Notes: generated from the letters alone by a model not told the origin. DNA of 64,000 bases from Pseudomonas sp. 31-12 (GCF_003151075.1 NZ_CP029482.1:5084001-5148000), one strand, 5' to 3'. Counted from the first letter of the stretch, positions 46,259-55,515 are shown. Program-made: numbers and translations.

Positions 46259-47191
46259 ATGCTGCATCGCCGGTCGCGGAAGTCGCCAAGCCTTGGCCGC
46301 CTGCTGGCAGGGTTGTGCCTGACGTTTGCCGGCCTGTTCGGCAGCCTGTCGGCACAAGCCGTCGACATTCTGCTGACCGGCACCGAAGACAGTCCCGGCG
46401 TGCAATCCTTTGTGCAGGCGCTGAGCGGCATGCGCCCTGCCGACAGCGTGCGTTTCCAGGCACTGGACAGCTTGCCGACGCCGGGCAAACTATCCGCCGA
46501 TACCCGTTTGATCCTGCTCGATCTGCCGAGCCTCGACTGGCGCCTGCAGGAGACTCAAGGTCCGCCGACGTTGGTGCTGCGCATCAGTCGCCTGCAAGCC
46601 CACCAACGTTTCGGCGCTGACTTTCCAACGAACCTCAGCCTGCTCTGGAGCGATCCACCGCTGGATCGGCAATTGCGCCTGATCCGGCTCATCCTGCCCG
46701 AGGCCCGACGCATCGGCGTGCTGTACGACAGTCACAGCGAATTCCTGCTCACGGAATTGCGTCTGTCGGCACAAGCGTTGGGCCTTGAAGTGATCGCCGA
46801 GCGATGGGACAACACCAACGACAGCCGCCCCTTACAGGATTTGCTGAAGAACTGCGATGTGCTGCTGGGCCTCGACGACTCCGATTTGTACAACCCCAAA
46901 ACCGCAAAAAACCTGCTGTTGAGCAGCTACTCGCGACAACTTGCGCTGGTCGGCCCCAACGCCGCGTTCGTCAAGGCCGGCAGCCTGGCCAGCACCTACA
47001 GCGATCAGAACGATTGGCTGGAAGTGCTCGACGCATTGCTCAATCGCCCGCCCACAGCCTGGCCGCGTGCGTTGTATCCGCAACACTTCAAAGTGTTAAG
47101 TAATCCGCAGGTGGCTCGTTCATTGGGTATTGAACAGGTGACTGAAGCGTTTGTCGCAGCACAGTTGACCGAAGGAGAACGCCGCCCATGA
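46259..47191 (+). CDS. Periplasmic binding-protein-like (ABC_sub_bind, PF04392 type)
   Basis: A 310-aa exported protein with a signal peptide (cleavage probable after SAQA, about residue 34) and a fold resembling ABC_sub_bind periplasmic proteins (LILPEARRIGVLYDSHSEFLLTEL; NCDVLLGLDDSDLYN). No transporter permease or ATPase is nearby, so it is more likely a signalling partner than a transport subunit. The ATG immediately follows the receptor stop without a gap, and its own stop overlaps the kinase start (ATGA). Family call is moderate; the ligand is unknown. Confidence 0.78.
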   Translation: MLHRRSRKSPSLGRLLAGLCLTFAGLFGSLSAQAVDILLTGTEDSPGVQSFVQALSGMRPADSVRFQALDSLPTPGKLSADTRLILLDLPSLDWRLQETQGPPTLVLRISRLQAHQRFGADFPTNLSLLWSDPPLDRQLRLIRLILPEARRIGVLYDSHSEFLLTELRLSAQALGLEVIAERWDNTNDSRPLQDLLKNCDVLLGLDDSDLYNPKTAKNLLLSSYSRQLALVGPNAAFVKAGSLASTYSDQNDWLEVLDALLNRPPTAWPRALYPQHFKVLSNPQVARSLGIEQVTEAFVAAQLTEGERRP

Positions 47192-49089
47192 CCTTCCGTC
47201 GCGGATGGGACATCAATACCCGCACGCAGATCATCAGCCTCGGCCCCGCCCTGTTGCTGACCTTGCTGCTGATCAGTTTCTTCACCTTCGTGCGGATCCA
47301 GGACTTGCGTCAGGAGCTCAACCACACCGGCCAGCTGATCGCCAACCAACTGGCGCCCGCGACGGAATACGGGGTGATCTCGGGCAACAACGAGGTGCTC
47401 GAAAGCTTGCTCAAGGCCACGCTGGCCACGCCAAACGTGCGCTTTCTCGAAGTCCAGGACAGCGCCAACCGGATTCTGGTGTACGTCGAGCAACCGTCGG
47501 AAACCCACGCTCGCTCGCATCAGGTCGAAGTGTTCCAGGCACCGGTGCGGCTGCAACGGATCGCCCTGAACAATGATTTTTTCCAGGGCAGCAAAGCCGA
47601 TAACACGGCGCCGCCCGAAGACTATCTGGGCCGGGTGATCGTCGGTTTGTCCAATGACGCCTTCAGCCAGCGCCAGCAGGAAATCCTGTTCAAGGCCGGG
47701 ATCCTCGCCTTGTTCGCCCTGCTGTTCACCTTTCTGGTGGCCCGTCGCCTGGCCGGCAGCCTGTCGCAGCCGATCCGCGACATCGGCCACGCCGTGAAGG
47801 CGATTCAGGACGGCGACTACAAAACGCCGCTGCCTATCGTCGACGACACCGAATTGGGCGCGTTGTCGCAGCACATCAACAACCTCGCCCAAGGCCTTGA
47901 GCAGGCCAGCCGTGAGCAGCATCAGGCCATGGCGCAATTGATCCAGACCCGCGAAGAAGCGGAAAAGGCCAACAACGCCAAATCCGACTTCCTGGCGATG
48001 ATGAGCCATGAACTGCGCACGCCGATGAATGGCGTGCTGGGCATGCTGCAACTGCTGGAAACCACCGATATGACCGAGGAGCAGATCGAGTATGCGGCGC
48101 TGGCTTCGGAGTCCACCGAACACCTGCTCAAAGTCATCAACGACATTCTCGACTTCTCGCGCATCGAGCGTTCGGAACTGGAGCTTGAACACATTCCGTT
48201 CAATCTCGCAGACTTGATCAGCAGCTGCGCCCAGTCGTTCCAGCACAGCGCGGCGCAACGCCGGCTCGATCTGGCCTTGGCGATTCCCGAGGACATGCGC
48301 GCGTTGCAGGTTCAGGGCGACCCGACGCGGATCCGGCAAATTCTGGTCAACCTGGTGGGCAACGCGCTGAAGTTCACCGAGCAAGGCCGCGTCAGCATCG
48401 AGCCACAATGGCAGTCACTGGATCACGAACTGCTGTGGTTCACCTGCACCGTGCGCGACAGCGGGATTGGCATCTCGGCCGAAAGCCTGGAATTGATGTT
48501 CAATGCGTTCCAGCAAGCCGACAGTTCTATTTCAAGGCGTTACGGCGGCACCGGGCTGGGATTGCCGATTGCCCGCACACTGGCCGAACGCATGGGCGGC
48601 ACCTTGCGCGCGCAGAGTGAAGAAGGCCGCGGCTCGGTGTTCACACTGGAAATCCCGCTGGCCCTGTATAAGCAGTCGCTGCCGGAATTGAAGCCACGGA
48701 CCCAGGCTGGCGACGGCCATGGCGAAGGGCGCAATGTGCTGCTGGTGGAGGACAACCCGGTCAACCAGACGGTCATCGAAGCAATGTTGCGCAGCCTGGG
48801 CTTTACTGTCAGCGTCGCGACCGATGGCGCACAGGCGGTACGAAGTGCCGAGAGCCTGATTTTCGAAGCGATTCTGATGGATTGCCGACTGCCGATCATC
48901 GACGGCTACGAAGCCACCCGCCAGATCCGCCGGTTGCCCGGTTGTGCAGACTTGCCGATCATCGCCCTGACTGCCAATGCCTTGCAGGGTGATCGTGAGG
49001 CATGTTTATCCGCCGGAATGAACGATTACTTGGCCAAGCCGTTCAAACGCACTGATCTGCAGCAAATTCTGCAGCGCTGGGTGCAGTAG
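47188..49089 (+). CDS. Hybrid sensor histidine kinase/response regulator (PA1611-like)
   Basis: A 633-aa hybrid kinase. Membrane helices at about residues 16-35 and 168-186 enclose a periplasmic sensor of about 130 residues. Next come HAMP, a short coiled coil, the phospho-acceptor His274 in MMSHELRTP, the ATPase domain (DSGIGIS, GGTGLGL) and a receiver with Asp565 in ILMDCRLP. There is no HPt domain, so phosphate must pass to a separate HPt protein; for PA1611 of P. aeruginosa that is HptB (established knowledge). PA1611 also acts on RetS and so on the Gac/Rsm pathway. fabA follows 248 bases later, as in P. aeruginosa. Confidence 0.9.
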   Translation: MTFRRGWDINTRTQIISLGPALLLTLLLISFFTFVRIQDLRQELNHTGQLIANQLAPATEYGVISGNNEVLESLLKATLATPNVRFLEVQDSANRILVYVEQPSETHARSHQVEVFQAPVRLQRIALNNDFFQGSKADNTAPPEDYLGRVIVGLSNDAFSQRQQEILFKAGILALFALLFTFLVARRLAGSLSQPIRDIGHAVKAIQDGDYKTPLPIVDDTELGALSQHINNLAQGLEQASREQHQAMAQLIQTREEAEKANNAKSDFLAMMSHELRTPMNGVLGMLQLLETTDMTEEQIEYAALASESTEHLLKVINDILDFSRIERSELELEHIPFNLADLISSCAQSFQHSAAQRRLDLALAIPEDMRALQVQGDPTRIRQILVNLVGNALKFTEQGRVSIEPQWQSLDHELLWFTCTVRDSGIGISAESLELMFNAFQQADSSISRRYGGTGLGLPIARTLAERMGGTLRAQSEEGRGSVFTLEIPLALYKQSLPELKPRTQAGDGHGEGRNVLLVEDNPVNQTVIEAMLRSLGFTVSVATDGAQAVRSAESLIFEAILMDCRLPIIDGYEATRQIRRLPGCADLPIIALTANALQGDREACLSAGMNDYLAKPFKRTDLQQILQRWVQ

Positions 49090-49189
49090 TGCAGGCCTTT
49101 CGACCATCTGCGACTGGCGTGAAAGGCGAAAGTGCGGCAGTCTTAGGCACCCGAACAGGCCCGAAAAGGGGCTTGAATAATAATTTCAG

Positions 49190-49203
49190 TGCACAAGTGT
49201 ACA
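49190..49203. promoter_or_regulatory. Candidate FabR/DesT-type operator upstream of fabA
   Basis: TGCACA-AG-TGTACA is an imperfect palindrome (5 of 6 pairs) about 135 bases before the fabA start. TetR-family regulators of unsaturated fatty acid synthesis (DesT in P. aeruginosa, FabR in E. coli) bind similar short palindromes at fabA/fabB. The assignment is inference. Confidence 0.35.
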
Positions 49204-49337
49204 TTCATGTCCTTGGTGCTGTGACTTTCACCACAACGCAATAGTCTATGAGTAGGCTGCTGATTCGAGGCATGAACGCCTCGGTCGGCCGGGAAGATTT
49301 GCCCCACCCTGCCGCATGGGACTATTGAGGAGCTCGC

Positions 49338-49853
49338 ATGACCCAACAAAACGCCTTTACTCGGGAAGACCTGCTGCGCTGCAGTCGCGGTGAGCTGTTC
49401 GGCCCAGGTAACGCACAACTGCCCGCCCCGAACATGCTGATGGTGGATCGCATCACCCATATCAGTGCCGAGGGTGGCAAGTACGGCAAAGGTGAATTGG
49501 TCGCCGAGCTGGATATCACTCCTGACCTGTGGTTTTTCGCCTGCCACTTCGAAGGTGATCCGGTGATGCCAGGCTGCCTGGGCCTCGACGCCATGTGGCA
49601 ACTGGTCGGTTTCTTCCTCGGCTGGCAAGGTCTGCCGGGCCGCGGCCGTGCGCTGGGTTCGGGCGAAGTGAAATTCTTTGGCCAGGTCCTGCCGACCGCC
49701 AAGAAAGTCACCTATAACATTCAGATCAAGCGCGTGCTCAAGGGCAAGCTGAACCTGGCCATCGCCGATGGTTCGGTCAGTGTCGACGGCCGCGAGATCT
49801 ACACCGCCGAAGGCCTTCGGGTCGGCGTTTTTACCTCCACTGACAACTTCTAA
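49338..49853 (+). CDS. fabA: 3-hydroxydecanoyl-[ACP] dehydratase/isomerase
   Basis: FabA dehydrates 3-hydroxydecanoyl-ACP and isomerises the product to cis-3-decenoyl-ACP, the entry step to unsaturated fatty acids. The 171-aa length is standard. The active-site pair is His70 ([13 protein letters not shown]) and Asp84. GAGGAGC precedes the ATG at 49338. fabB follows after 11 bases, so they form the fabAB operon. Confidence 0.97.
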   Translation: MTQQNAFTREDLLRCSRGELFGPGNAQLPAPNMLMVDRITHISAEGGKYGKGELVAELDITPDLWFFACHFEGDPVMPGCLGLDAMWQLVGFFLGWQGLPGRGRALGSGEVKFFGQVLPTAKKVTYNIQIKRVLKGKLNLAIADGSVSVDGREIYTAEGLRVGVFTSTDNF

Positions 49854-49864
49854 GGGTTATCCGC

Positions 49865-51085
49865 ATGCGCCGCGTCGTTATCACTGGTCTGGGCATCGTA
49901 TCTTGCCTGGGCAATGACAAAGAGACCGTCTCCGCTAACCTGCGTGCAAGCCGCCCTGGCATCCGGTTCAACCCGGAATATGCCGAAATGGGTCTGCGTA
50001 GCCAGGTTTCCGGCTCCATTGACCTTCCCCTCGAAGAGCTGATCGATCGCAAGATCTATCGCTTCGTCGGCCACGCGGCGGCGTACGCCTACCTGGCCAT
50101 GAAAGATGCCATCGCAGACTCCGGCCTGACCGATGAGCAAGTCTCCAACCCGCGTACCGGCCTGATCGCCGGTTCCGGTGGTGCCTCCACGCTGAACCAG
50201 ATGGAAGCGCTGGACATCCTGCGCGAGAAAGGCGTGAAGCGCGTTGGCCCATACCGTGTAACGCGGACCATGAGCAGCACCGTTTCCGCTTGCCTGGCCA
50301 CGCCGTTCAAGATCAAGGGCCTGAACTACTCCATCGCGTCTGCCTGCGCCACCAGTGCTCACTGCATCGGTAACGCCATGGAACAGATCCAGATGGGCAA
50401 GCAGGACGTCGTGTTCGCCGGCGGTGGTGAAGAAGAGCATTGGAGCCAGTCGTTCCTGTTCGACGCCATGGGCGCACTGTCCAGCCAGTACAACGAAACC
50501 CCGGAAAAAGCTTCCCGTGCCTACGACGCCAAGCGTGACGGTTTCGTCATCGCCGGCGGTGGCGGCATGGTCGTGGTCGAAGAGCTGGAACATGCTCTGG
50601 CCCGCGGCGCGAAGATTTACGCGGAAATCGTTGGCTACGGCGCGACCTCCGACGGCTACGACATGGTCGCTCCAAGCGGCGAAGGCGCTATCCGCTGCAT
50701 GCAGATGGCCATGTCCACCGTTGATACTCCGATCGACTACCTGAACACCCACGGCACTTCGACTCCGGTCGGCGACGTCGCGGAAATGAAAGGTGTGCGT
50801 GAAGTGTTCGGCGACAAAGCCCCGGCCATCAGCTCCACCAAGAGCCTGTCGGGTCACTCCCTGGGCGCCGCCGGCGTTCACGAAGCGATCTACTGCATGC
50901 TGATGATGGAAGGCAACTTCATGGCGGGCTCCGCCAACATCGACGAACTGGACCCGGAAGTGGCCGACATGCCGATCCTGACCAAGACTCGCGAAGACGC
51001 CACCATCAACACCGTGATGAGCAACAGCTTCGGCTTCGGTGGCACCAACGCCACCCTGGTACTGAAGCGCTGGGCCGGCAAGTAA
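49865..51085 (+). CDS. fabB: 3-oxoacyl-[ACP] synthase I
   Basis: FabB elongates cis-3-decenoyl-ACP and later unsaturated intermediates. The 406-aa condensing enzyme has the active-site cysteine Cys161 (SACATSAHC), the NTHGTSTP histidine and a second histidine in SGHSLGAAG. Second gene of the fabAB operon, terminated at 51108-51141. Confidence 0.97.
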   Translation: MRRVVITGLGIVSCLGNDKETVSANLRASRPGIRFNPEYAEMGLRSQVSGSIDLPLEELIDRKIYRFVGHAAAYAYLAMKDAIADSGLTDEQVSNPRTGLIAGSGGASTLNQMEALDILREKGVKRVGPYRVTRTMSSTVSACLATPFKIKGLNYSIASACATSAHCIGNAMEQIQMGKQDVVFAGGGEEEHWSQSFLFDAMGALSSQYNETPEKASRAYDAKRDGFVIAGGGGMVVVEELEHALARGAKIYAEIVGYGATSDGYDMVAPSGEGAIRCMQMAMSTVDTPIDYLNTHGTSTPVGDVAEMKGVREVFGDKAPAISSTKSLSGHSLGAAGVHEAIYCMLMMEGNFMAGSANIDELDPEVADMPILTKTREDATINTVMSNSFGFGGTNATLVLKRWAGK

Positions 51086-51107
51086 TTCCCCGCCGTCTCG
51101 CAGCACA

Positions 51108-51141
51108 CAAAAACGCCCCGACTGGTTCGGGGCGTTTTTTT
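51108..51141 (+). terminator. Rho-independent terminator after fabB
   Basis: A GC-rich stem of about 11-14 bp around cgccccga/tcggggcg with a short loop and T run, just after the fabB stop. Confidence 0.88.
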
Positions 51142-51173
51142 GTGCCTGAAAAAATGTGGAACGCCGCGATTCC

Positions 51174-51263
51174 TGTGGGAGTGAGCCTGCTCGCGATAGC
51201 GGACTTCCAGGCAATAGATGTATCGGCTGAAACACCGTCATCGCCAGCAGGCTAGCTCCCACA
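51174..51263. repeat. Degenerate REPIN
   Basis: A left REP (tgtgggagtgagcctgctcgcgatagcgg) faces a right REP that has several changes (cgccagcaggctagctcccaca), so the pair is diverged. The remaining bases to 51486 hold no frame; an AT-rich stretch around 51425-51440 may belong to the promoter of the gene at 51487. Confidence 0.75.
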
Positions 51264-51486
51264 GGGTCGGCGTTAAACCTGCATTTTCCTGGTCGCGAAC
51301 ATGAAGCTTTTGTCATGAAACTCAACGCCCTGCGGCCGAATGCCGCGTGTTTGGCGGGCTGCAGGACTTTTGTCGATTTCGCAAAAATTCGTCACCGAAC
51401 TCAGTCGTTTACTTAGCAGGCTAACCAAACATATAACAGAGTCCTGCACACGCCTTGCTGCAGATAACAGAGATTGGAGCTAGCAG

Positions 51487-51675
51487 ATGACTGTAAAAGT
51501 AACTGAACGCGACGATTCACATAAATCCCATGAAGGCATCGCCGCCGGTATCCGGATCTGGGATGTACATCAACAAGACATGCTGGTGGGGATGTTTCAT
51601 TCCGAAACCGACGCCCACAGCTACAAGGCCGAACTAGAAAAACAGGAGCAGCAACGAGCGCTCCGATCCGCATAA
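51487..51675 (+). CDS. Small hypothetical protein, 62 aa
   Basis: A 62-aa soluble charged protein of unknown function. GGAG lies 7 bases before the ATG, and a perfect 15-bp terminator stem follows the stop, so it is a well-bounded monocistronic gene. The N-terminal third is polar; the middle GIRIWDVHQQDMLVGMF looks like a short beta-strand core, and the C-terminus is a charged helix. It may be a small adaptor or regulatory protein, but there is no direct evidence. Confidence 0.78.
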   Translation: MTVKVTERDDSHKSHEGIAAGIRIWDVHQQDMLVGMFHSETDAHSYKAELEKQEQQRALRSA

Positions 51676-51692
51676 GCAACTACAGCATTGAA

Positions 51693-51726
51693 AACGACAA
51701 ACCCCGCCATGAGCGGGGTTTGTCGT
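51693..51726. terminator. Terminator between the small gene and the DUF2058 gene
   Basis: A perfect 15-bp stem (51693-51707 with 51712-51726) with a 4-nt loop lies between converging genes and can serve both strands. Confidence 0.82.
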
Positions 51727-51745
51727 TGTTGCAGCCGTTAAAGGC

Positions 51746-52288
51746 TTACCACATCAGATCGTCAGGGATCTGATAGGCCGCGTACGGATCGTCCTCGGCA
51801 GCGACTTCTTCCTTCTTGACGTTCATCTGCACGATGCGTTGTGGATCGCGTTCCTGGATCTTCAGGGCGGCCTCACGGGGGATCACTTCGTAACCGCCAG
51901 CGTGGTGCACGATCGCCAGGAAGCCATTGCTCAACTGGTTACGCATCAGCGTGTTGACGGAGATGCGCTTGACCTTCTTGTCGTCAACGAAGTTGTAGTA
52001 GTCCTCGGTGGTCAGCTTCGGCAGGCGCGAGACTTCGATCAATTGCTTGATCTGCGCCGCACGTGCCTTGGCCTCGACTTTCTCCTGCTGCTGGCGGTTC
52101 AGCTCCTGATCGCGCTTGACCTTCTCGGCCATGGCTTCCTGAGCTGCACGTTGCTGCGAGTCATCGAGTTCAATCTGGCCTTTATGGGCCAGGCGTTGCT
52201 GCTTCTGCTTCTCTTTGCCGACCTGTTTGGCCTGCTTTTGGTTGACCAGCCCTGCTTTGAGCAACTGGTCGCGAAGGGAAATGCTCAT
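51746..52288 (-). CDS. DUF2058 domain-containing protein (YaiL-like)
   Basis: A 180-aa cytoplasmic protein of the DUF2058 family. The first 95 residues are a very charged Lys/Gln/Glu-rich helix, probably a coiled coil. The C-terminal part from TTEDYYNFVDDKKVKRI is globular. In E. coli YaiL is suggested to associate with nucleoid or ribosome functions; the role is not settled. It follows mazG by 28 bases on the same strand. Confidence 0.87.
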   Translation of the reverse strand: MSISLRDQLLKAGLVNQKQAKQVGKEKQKQQRLAHKGQIELDDSQQRAAQEAMAEKVKRDQELNRQQQEKVEAKARAAQIKQLIEVSRLPKLTTEDYYNFVDDKKVKRISVNTLMRNQLSNGFLAIVHHAGGYEVIPREAALKIQERDPQRIVQMNVKKEEVAAEDDPYAAYQIPDDLMW

Positions 52289-52316
52289 GGTGCTTATTTC
52301 TCACTTAGGCCACTGC

Positions 52317-53153
52317 TCAACCGCAGCTGGGCAAATTCTTTTCCTGACGTTTGGCTTCGCCCCACAAGGCGTCCAACTCTTCGAGGGTGCAATCTTCCAT
52401 GGGACGGTGGGTGTCGCGCAATGCCTGTTCGATAAAACGAAAGCGTCTTTCGAACTTGCTGTTGGCGCCACGCAATGCGGTTTCCGGATCGACTTTCAAA
52501 TGACGCGCCAGATTGACCACGGAAAACAGCAGGTCACCGACTTCATCGGCAATTGCTGCCGAGTCGTTGTCGGCCATGGCTTCTAGCACTTCATCAAGTT
52601 CTTCGCGGACCTTGTCCAGCACCGGCAAGGCGTCCGGCCAGTCGAAACCGACCTGCCCTGCGCGCTTCTGCAACTTCGCTGAACGAGACAACGCCGGCAG
52701 CGCTGCGGGCACGTCATCAAGCAATGACAACTGTTCGGGTGCGGCTGATTTCTCGGCGCGCTCTTGCGCCTTGATTTCTTCCCAGCGTTGCTTGACCTGT
52801 TCTTCACTCAGACGCGGAACATCCAGCGGCGCGTACAGATCACCGGTGGGAAACACGTGAGGATGACGACGGATCAGCTTGCGGGTGATGCTGTCGATCA
52901 CGCCGGCGAATTCAAAACGCCCTTCTTCCCGGGCCAGCTGGCTGTAATAAACCACCTGGAACAGCAAATCGCCCAGCTCACCCTGCAAGTGATCGAAGTC
53001 ACCGCGCTCGATGGCGTCAGCGACTTCGTAGGCTTCCTCGAGGGTGTGCGGGACGATGGTCGCGTAGGTTTGCTTGATATCCCACGGACAGCCGAACTGC
53101 GGGTCGCGCAGACGGCTCATCAGGTGCAGCAAGTCTTCAAGGCTGTACATCAT
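52317..53153 (-). CDS. mazG: Nucleoside triphosphate pyrophosphohydrolase MazG
   Basis: MazG hydrolyses nucleoside triphosphates to monophosphates and pyrophosphate and helps lower (p)ppGpp effects during stress. The 278-aa protein has two MazG domains (about residues 20-115 and 160-260), each with the EExxE/DxxxD metal sites (HTLEEAYEVADAI; VREELDEVLEAM). It lies 118 bases after relA on the same strand, a conserved pairing. Two ATGs are adjacent at the start; the first was used. Confidence 0.95.
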   Translation of the reverse strand: MMYSLEDLLHLMSRLRDPQFGCPWDIKQTYATIVPHTLEEAYEVADAIERGDFDHLQGELGDLLFQVVYYSQLAREEGRFEFAGVIDSITRKLIRRHPHVFPTGDLYAPLDVPRLSEEQVKQRWEEIKAQERAEKSAAPEQLSLLDDVPAALPALSRSAKLQKRAGQVGFDWPDALPVLDKVREELDEVLEAMADNDSAAIADEVGDLLFSVVNLARHLKVDPETALRGANSKFERRFRFIEQALRDTHRPMEDCTLEELDALWGEAKRQEKNLPSCG

Positions 53154-53173
53154 TCATGTCTCATCACAAAACC

Positions 53174-53260
53174 TGTGGGAGCTGGCCTGCCAGCGATGGC
53201 ATCACCTCGACCCTAATGAAAGACCGAGGTGCCTGTATCGCTGGCAGGCCAGCTCCCACA
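53174..53260. repeat. REPIN of the gctggc subtype between relA and mazG
   Basis: Facing REP units carry the gtgggagctggcctgccagcgat stem. This subtype differs from most REPs in the window, which have gcgggcttgctcgcga, and matches the tandem units at 24959-25071. Confidence 0.82.
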
Positions 53261-53271
53261 CGTGGGCATCT

Positions 53272-55515
53272 TCAAGGCGTCCGGTTACGCCGGGTTTCGA
53301 TGATGTTCGGCAACTGGGAAATCCGCCCCAGCAACCGCCCCAGTGCATCCAGCCCCGGAATCTCGATGGTCAGGGACATCAACGCGGTGTTGTCCTCTTT
53401 GTTCGAGCGGGTGTTGACCGCCAGCACGTTGATCCGCTCGTTGAGCAGCACTTGCGAGACGTCACGCAGCAGACCGGAGCGGTCGTAGGCGCGGATGATG
53501 ATGTCCACCGGATAGGTGAGCACCGGCACCGGGCCCCAGCTGACCTGGATGATCCGCTCCGGCTCGCGCCCGCCCAGTTGCAGCACCGAGGCGCAGTCCT
53601 GACGGTGAATGCTCACGCCGCGGCCCTGGGTGATGTAGCCGACGATGGCATCGCCCGGCAACGGCTGGCAGCAACCGGCCATTTGCGTCATGAGATTGCC
53701 GACGCCCTGGATCTGAATGTCGCCACGCTTGCCCGGTTTGTAGCCAGTGGCTTTGCGCGGAATCAATTCCAGCTGCTCGTTGCCGCGTTCCGGCTCGACC
53801 AGTTGCTGCGCCAGGTTCACCAGTTGCGCCAGGCGCAAATCACCGGCGCCCAACGCGGCGTACATGTCCTCGGCGGTCTTCATGTTGGCCTTGTCGGCCA
53901 GCTTGTCGAAGTCCACCGCCGGCAGACCGAGGCGACTCAACTCACGTTCGAGCAACGTTTTACCGGCCGCGACGTTCTGATCGCGCGCCTGCAGCTTGAA
54001 CCAGTGAACGATCTTCGCCCGCGCCCGCGAGGTGGTGATGTAACCCAGGTTCGGGTTCAGCCAGTCGCGGCTCGGAGTACCGTGCTTGCTGGTGATGATC
54101 TCGACTTGCTCACCGGTTTGCAGGCTGTAGTTGAGCGGTACGATGCGTCCGTTGATCTTCGCGCCACGGCAGTTATGACCGATTTCGGTGTGCACGCGGT
54201 AGGCGAAGTCCAGCGGCGTCGCGCCCTTCGGCAAGTCGATGGCGTGACCGTCCGGGGTGAAGATGTAGACCCGATCCGGCTCGATATCGACCCGCAGTTG
54301 TTCGGCCAGACCGCCGATATCGCCCAGCTCTTCATGCCACTCGAGCACCTGACGCAACCAGGAGATTTTCTCTTCGTAGTGGTTGGAACCGGATTTGACG
54401 TCGGTGCCCTTGTACTTCCAGTGCGCGCACACGCCCAGTTCGGCTTCTTCGTGCATGGCGTGGGTGCGGATCTGCACTTCCAGCACCTTGCCCTCGGGGC
54501 CGATCACCGCGGTGTGCAGCGAACGGTAGCCGTTCTCTTTCGGGTTGGCGATGTAGTCGTCGAACTCTTTCGGGATATGCCGCCACAAGGTGTGGACGAT
54601 GCCGAGCGCGGTGTAGCAATCGCGCATTTCCGGCACCAGCACGCGCACGGCGCGCACGTCGTAGATCTGGCTGAATTCCAGCCCCTTGCGCTGCATTTTG
54701 CGCCAGATCGAATAGATGTGTTTGGCCCGACCGCTGATGTCGGCGTCGACGCCGGTGGCCTGCAATTCGACTTTCAGCTGGTTCATCACATCGGCGATGA
54801 AGCGCTCGCGATCCAGCCGTCGCTCGTGGAGCAACTTGGCGATCTGCTTGTACTGATCGGGCTCGAGGTAACGGAAGGACAAGTCCTCCAGTTCCCACTT
54901 GATATGACCGATACCGAGACGGTGAGCCAGCGGCGCGTAGATGTCGAAGACTTCACGGGCAACGCGGTTGCGCTTCTCGTCGTCGGCGGTTTTCACCGCA
55001 CGGATCGCGCAGGTGCGTTCGGCCAGTTTGATCAGCGCGACGCGAACGTCGTCGACCATGGCCACGAGCATTTTGCGCAGGTTCTCGACCTGCCCCTGAG
55101 TGCCCAGCACCAACGATTGACGGGGGCTCAGGCTGGCGCTGATCGCCGCCATGCGCAACACGCCGTCGATGAGTTTGGCGACCACCGGACCAAAGCGCTG
55201 GCTGACCGCCGGCAGTTCGATCTGGCCTTCGCGCACGCCGCGGTACAGGACCGCCGCGACCAACGAATCCTGATCCAGTTTGAGGTCGGCGAGAATCTCG
55301 GCGATCTCAAGGCCCGTGCGGAAACTCGAGGTCCCTTCGGACCATAGATTCTTCGCCGCATTGGCTTGTTGTTCAGACGCGCGAGCGAACTCGCACGCTT
55401 CCTTCAAGGCTTCGCGATCCAGTGCCAGATCGACACTGACCGCATGATCGAGCCAAGCCTCGAGATTGATACTGCCGTCGGTGTTGATCGGCTGGTGTGC
55501 TCTCACCTGTACCAT
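53272..55515 (-). CDS. relA: GTP pyrophosphokinase RelA
   Basis: RelA makes (p)ppGpp on stalled ribosomes in amino acid starvation. The 747-aa protein has an N-terminal HD-like domain in which the hydrolase HD motif is replaced (VLYRGVREG), so hydrolysis should be absent as in E. coli RelA. It then has the synthetase domain (YDVRAVRV; ENGYRSLHT; RTHAMHEEAELG), a TGS domain near residue 405, and a C-terminal ACT domain. Followed by mazG. The 121 bases upstream to rlmD hold no gene. Confidence 0.96.
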   Translation of the reverse strand: MVQVRAHQPINTDGSINLEAWLDHAVSVDLALDREALKEACEFARASEQQANAAKNLWSEGTSSFRTGLEIAEILADLKLDQDSLVAAVLYRGVREGQIELPAVSQRFGPVVAKLIDGVLRMAAISASLSPRQSLVLGTQGQVENLRKMLVAMVDDVRVALIKLAERTCAIRAVKTADDEKRNRVAREVFDIYAPLAHRLGIGHIKWELEDLSFRYLEPDQYKQIAKLLHERRLDRERFIADVMNQLKVELQATGVDADISGRAKHIYSIWRKMQRKGLEFSQIYDVRAVRVLVPEMRDCYTALGIVHTLWRHIPKEFDDYIANPKENGYRSLHTAVIGPEGKVLEVQIRTHAMHEEAELGVCAHWKYKGTDVKSGSNHYEEKISWLRQVLEWHEELGDIGGLAEQLRVDIEPDRVYIFTPDGHAIDLPKGATPLDFAYRVHTEIGHNCRGAKINGRIVPLNYSLQTGEQVEIITSKHGTPSRDWLNPNLGYITTSRARAKIVHWFKLQARDQNVAAGKTLLERELSRLGLPAVDFDKLADKANMKTAEDMYAALGAGDLRLAQLVNLAQQLVEPERGNEQLELIPRKATGYKPGKRGDIQIQGVGNLMTQMAGCCQPLPGDAIVGYITQGRGVSIHRQDCASVLQLGGREPERIIQVSWGPVPVLTYPVDIIIRAYDRSGLLRDVSQVLLNERINVLAVNTRSNKEDNTALMSLTIEIPGLDALGRLLGRISQLPNIIETRRNRTP

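Noticed and set aside
44153..46405. Minus-strand open frame of 750 codons
   Set aside because: Antisense to the TonB receptor gene, whose signal peptide, plug and barrel end are clear; the antisense translation has no motifs.
53074..55347. Plus-strand open frame of 757 codons
   Set aside because: Antisense to relA and rich in His/Arg/Gly typical of shadow frames.
53272..55515. SpoT-type bifunctional enzyme instead of RelA
   Set aside because: The hydrolase HD motif is replaced by VLYRGVREG and mazG follows, both pointing to RelA.
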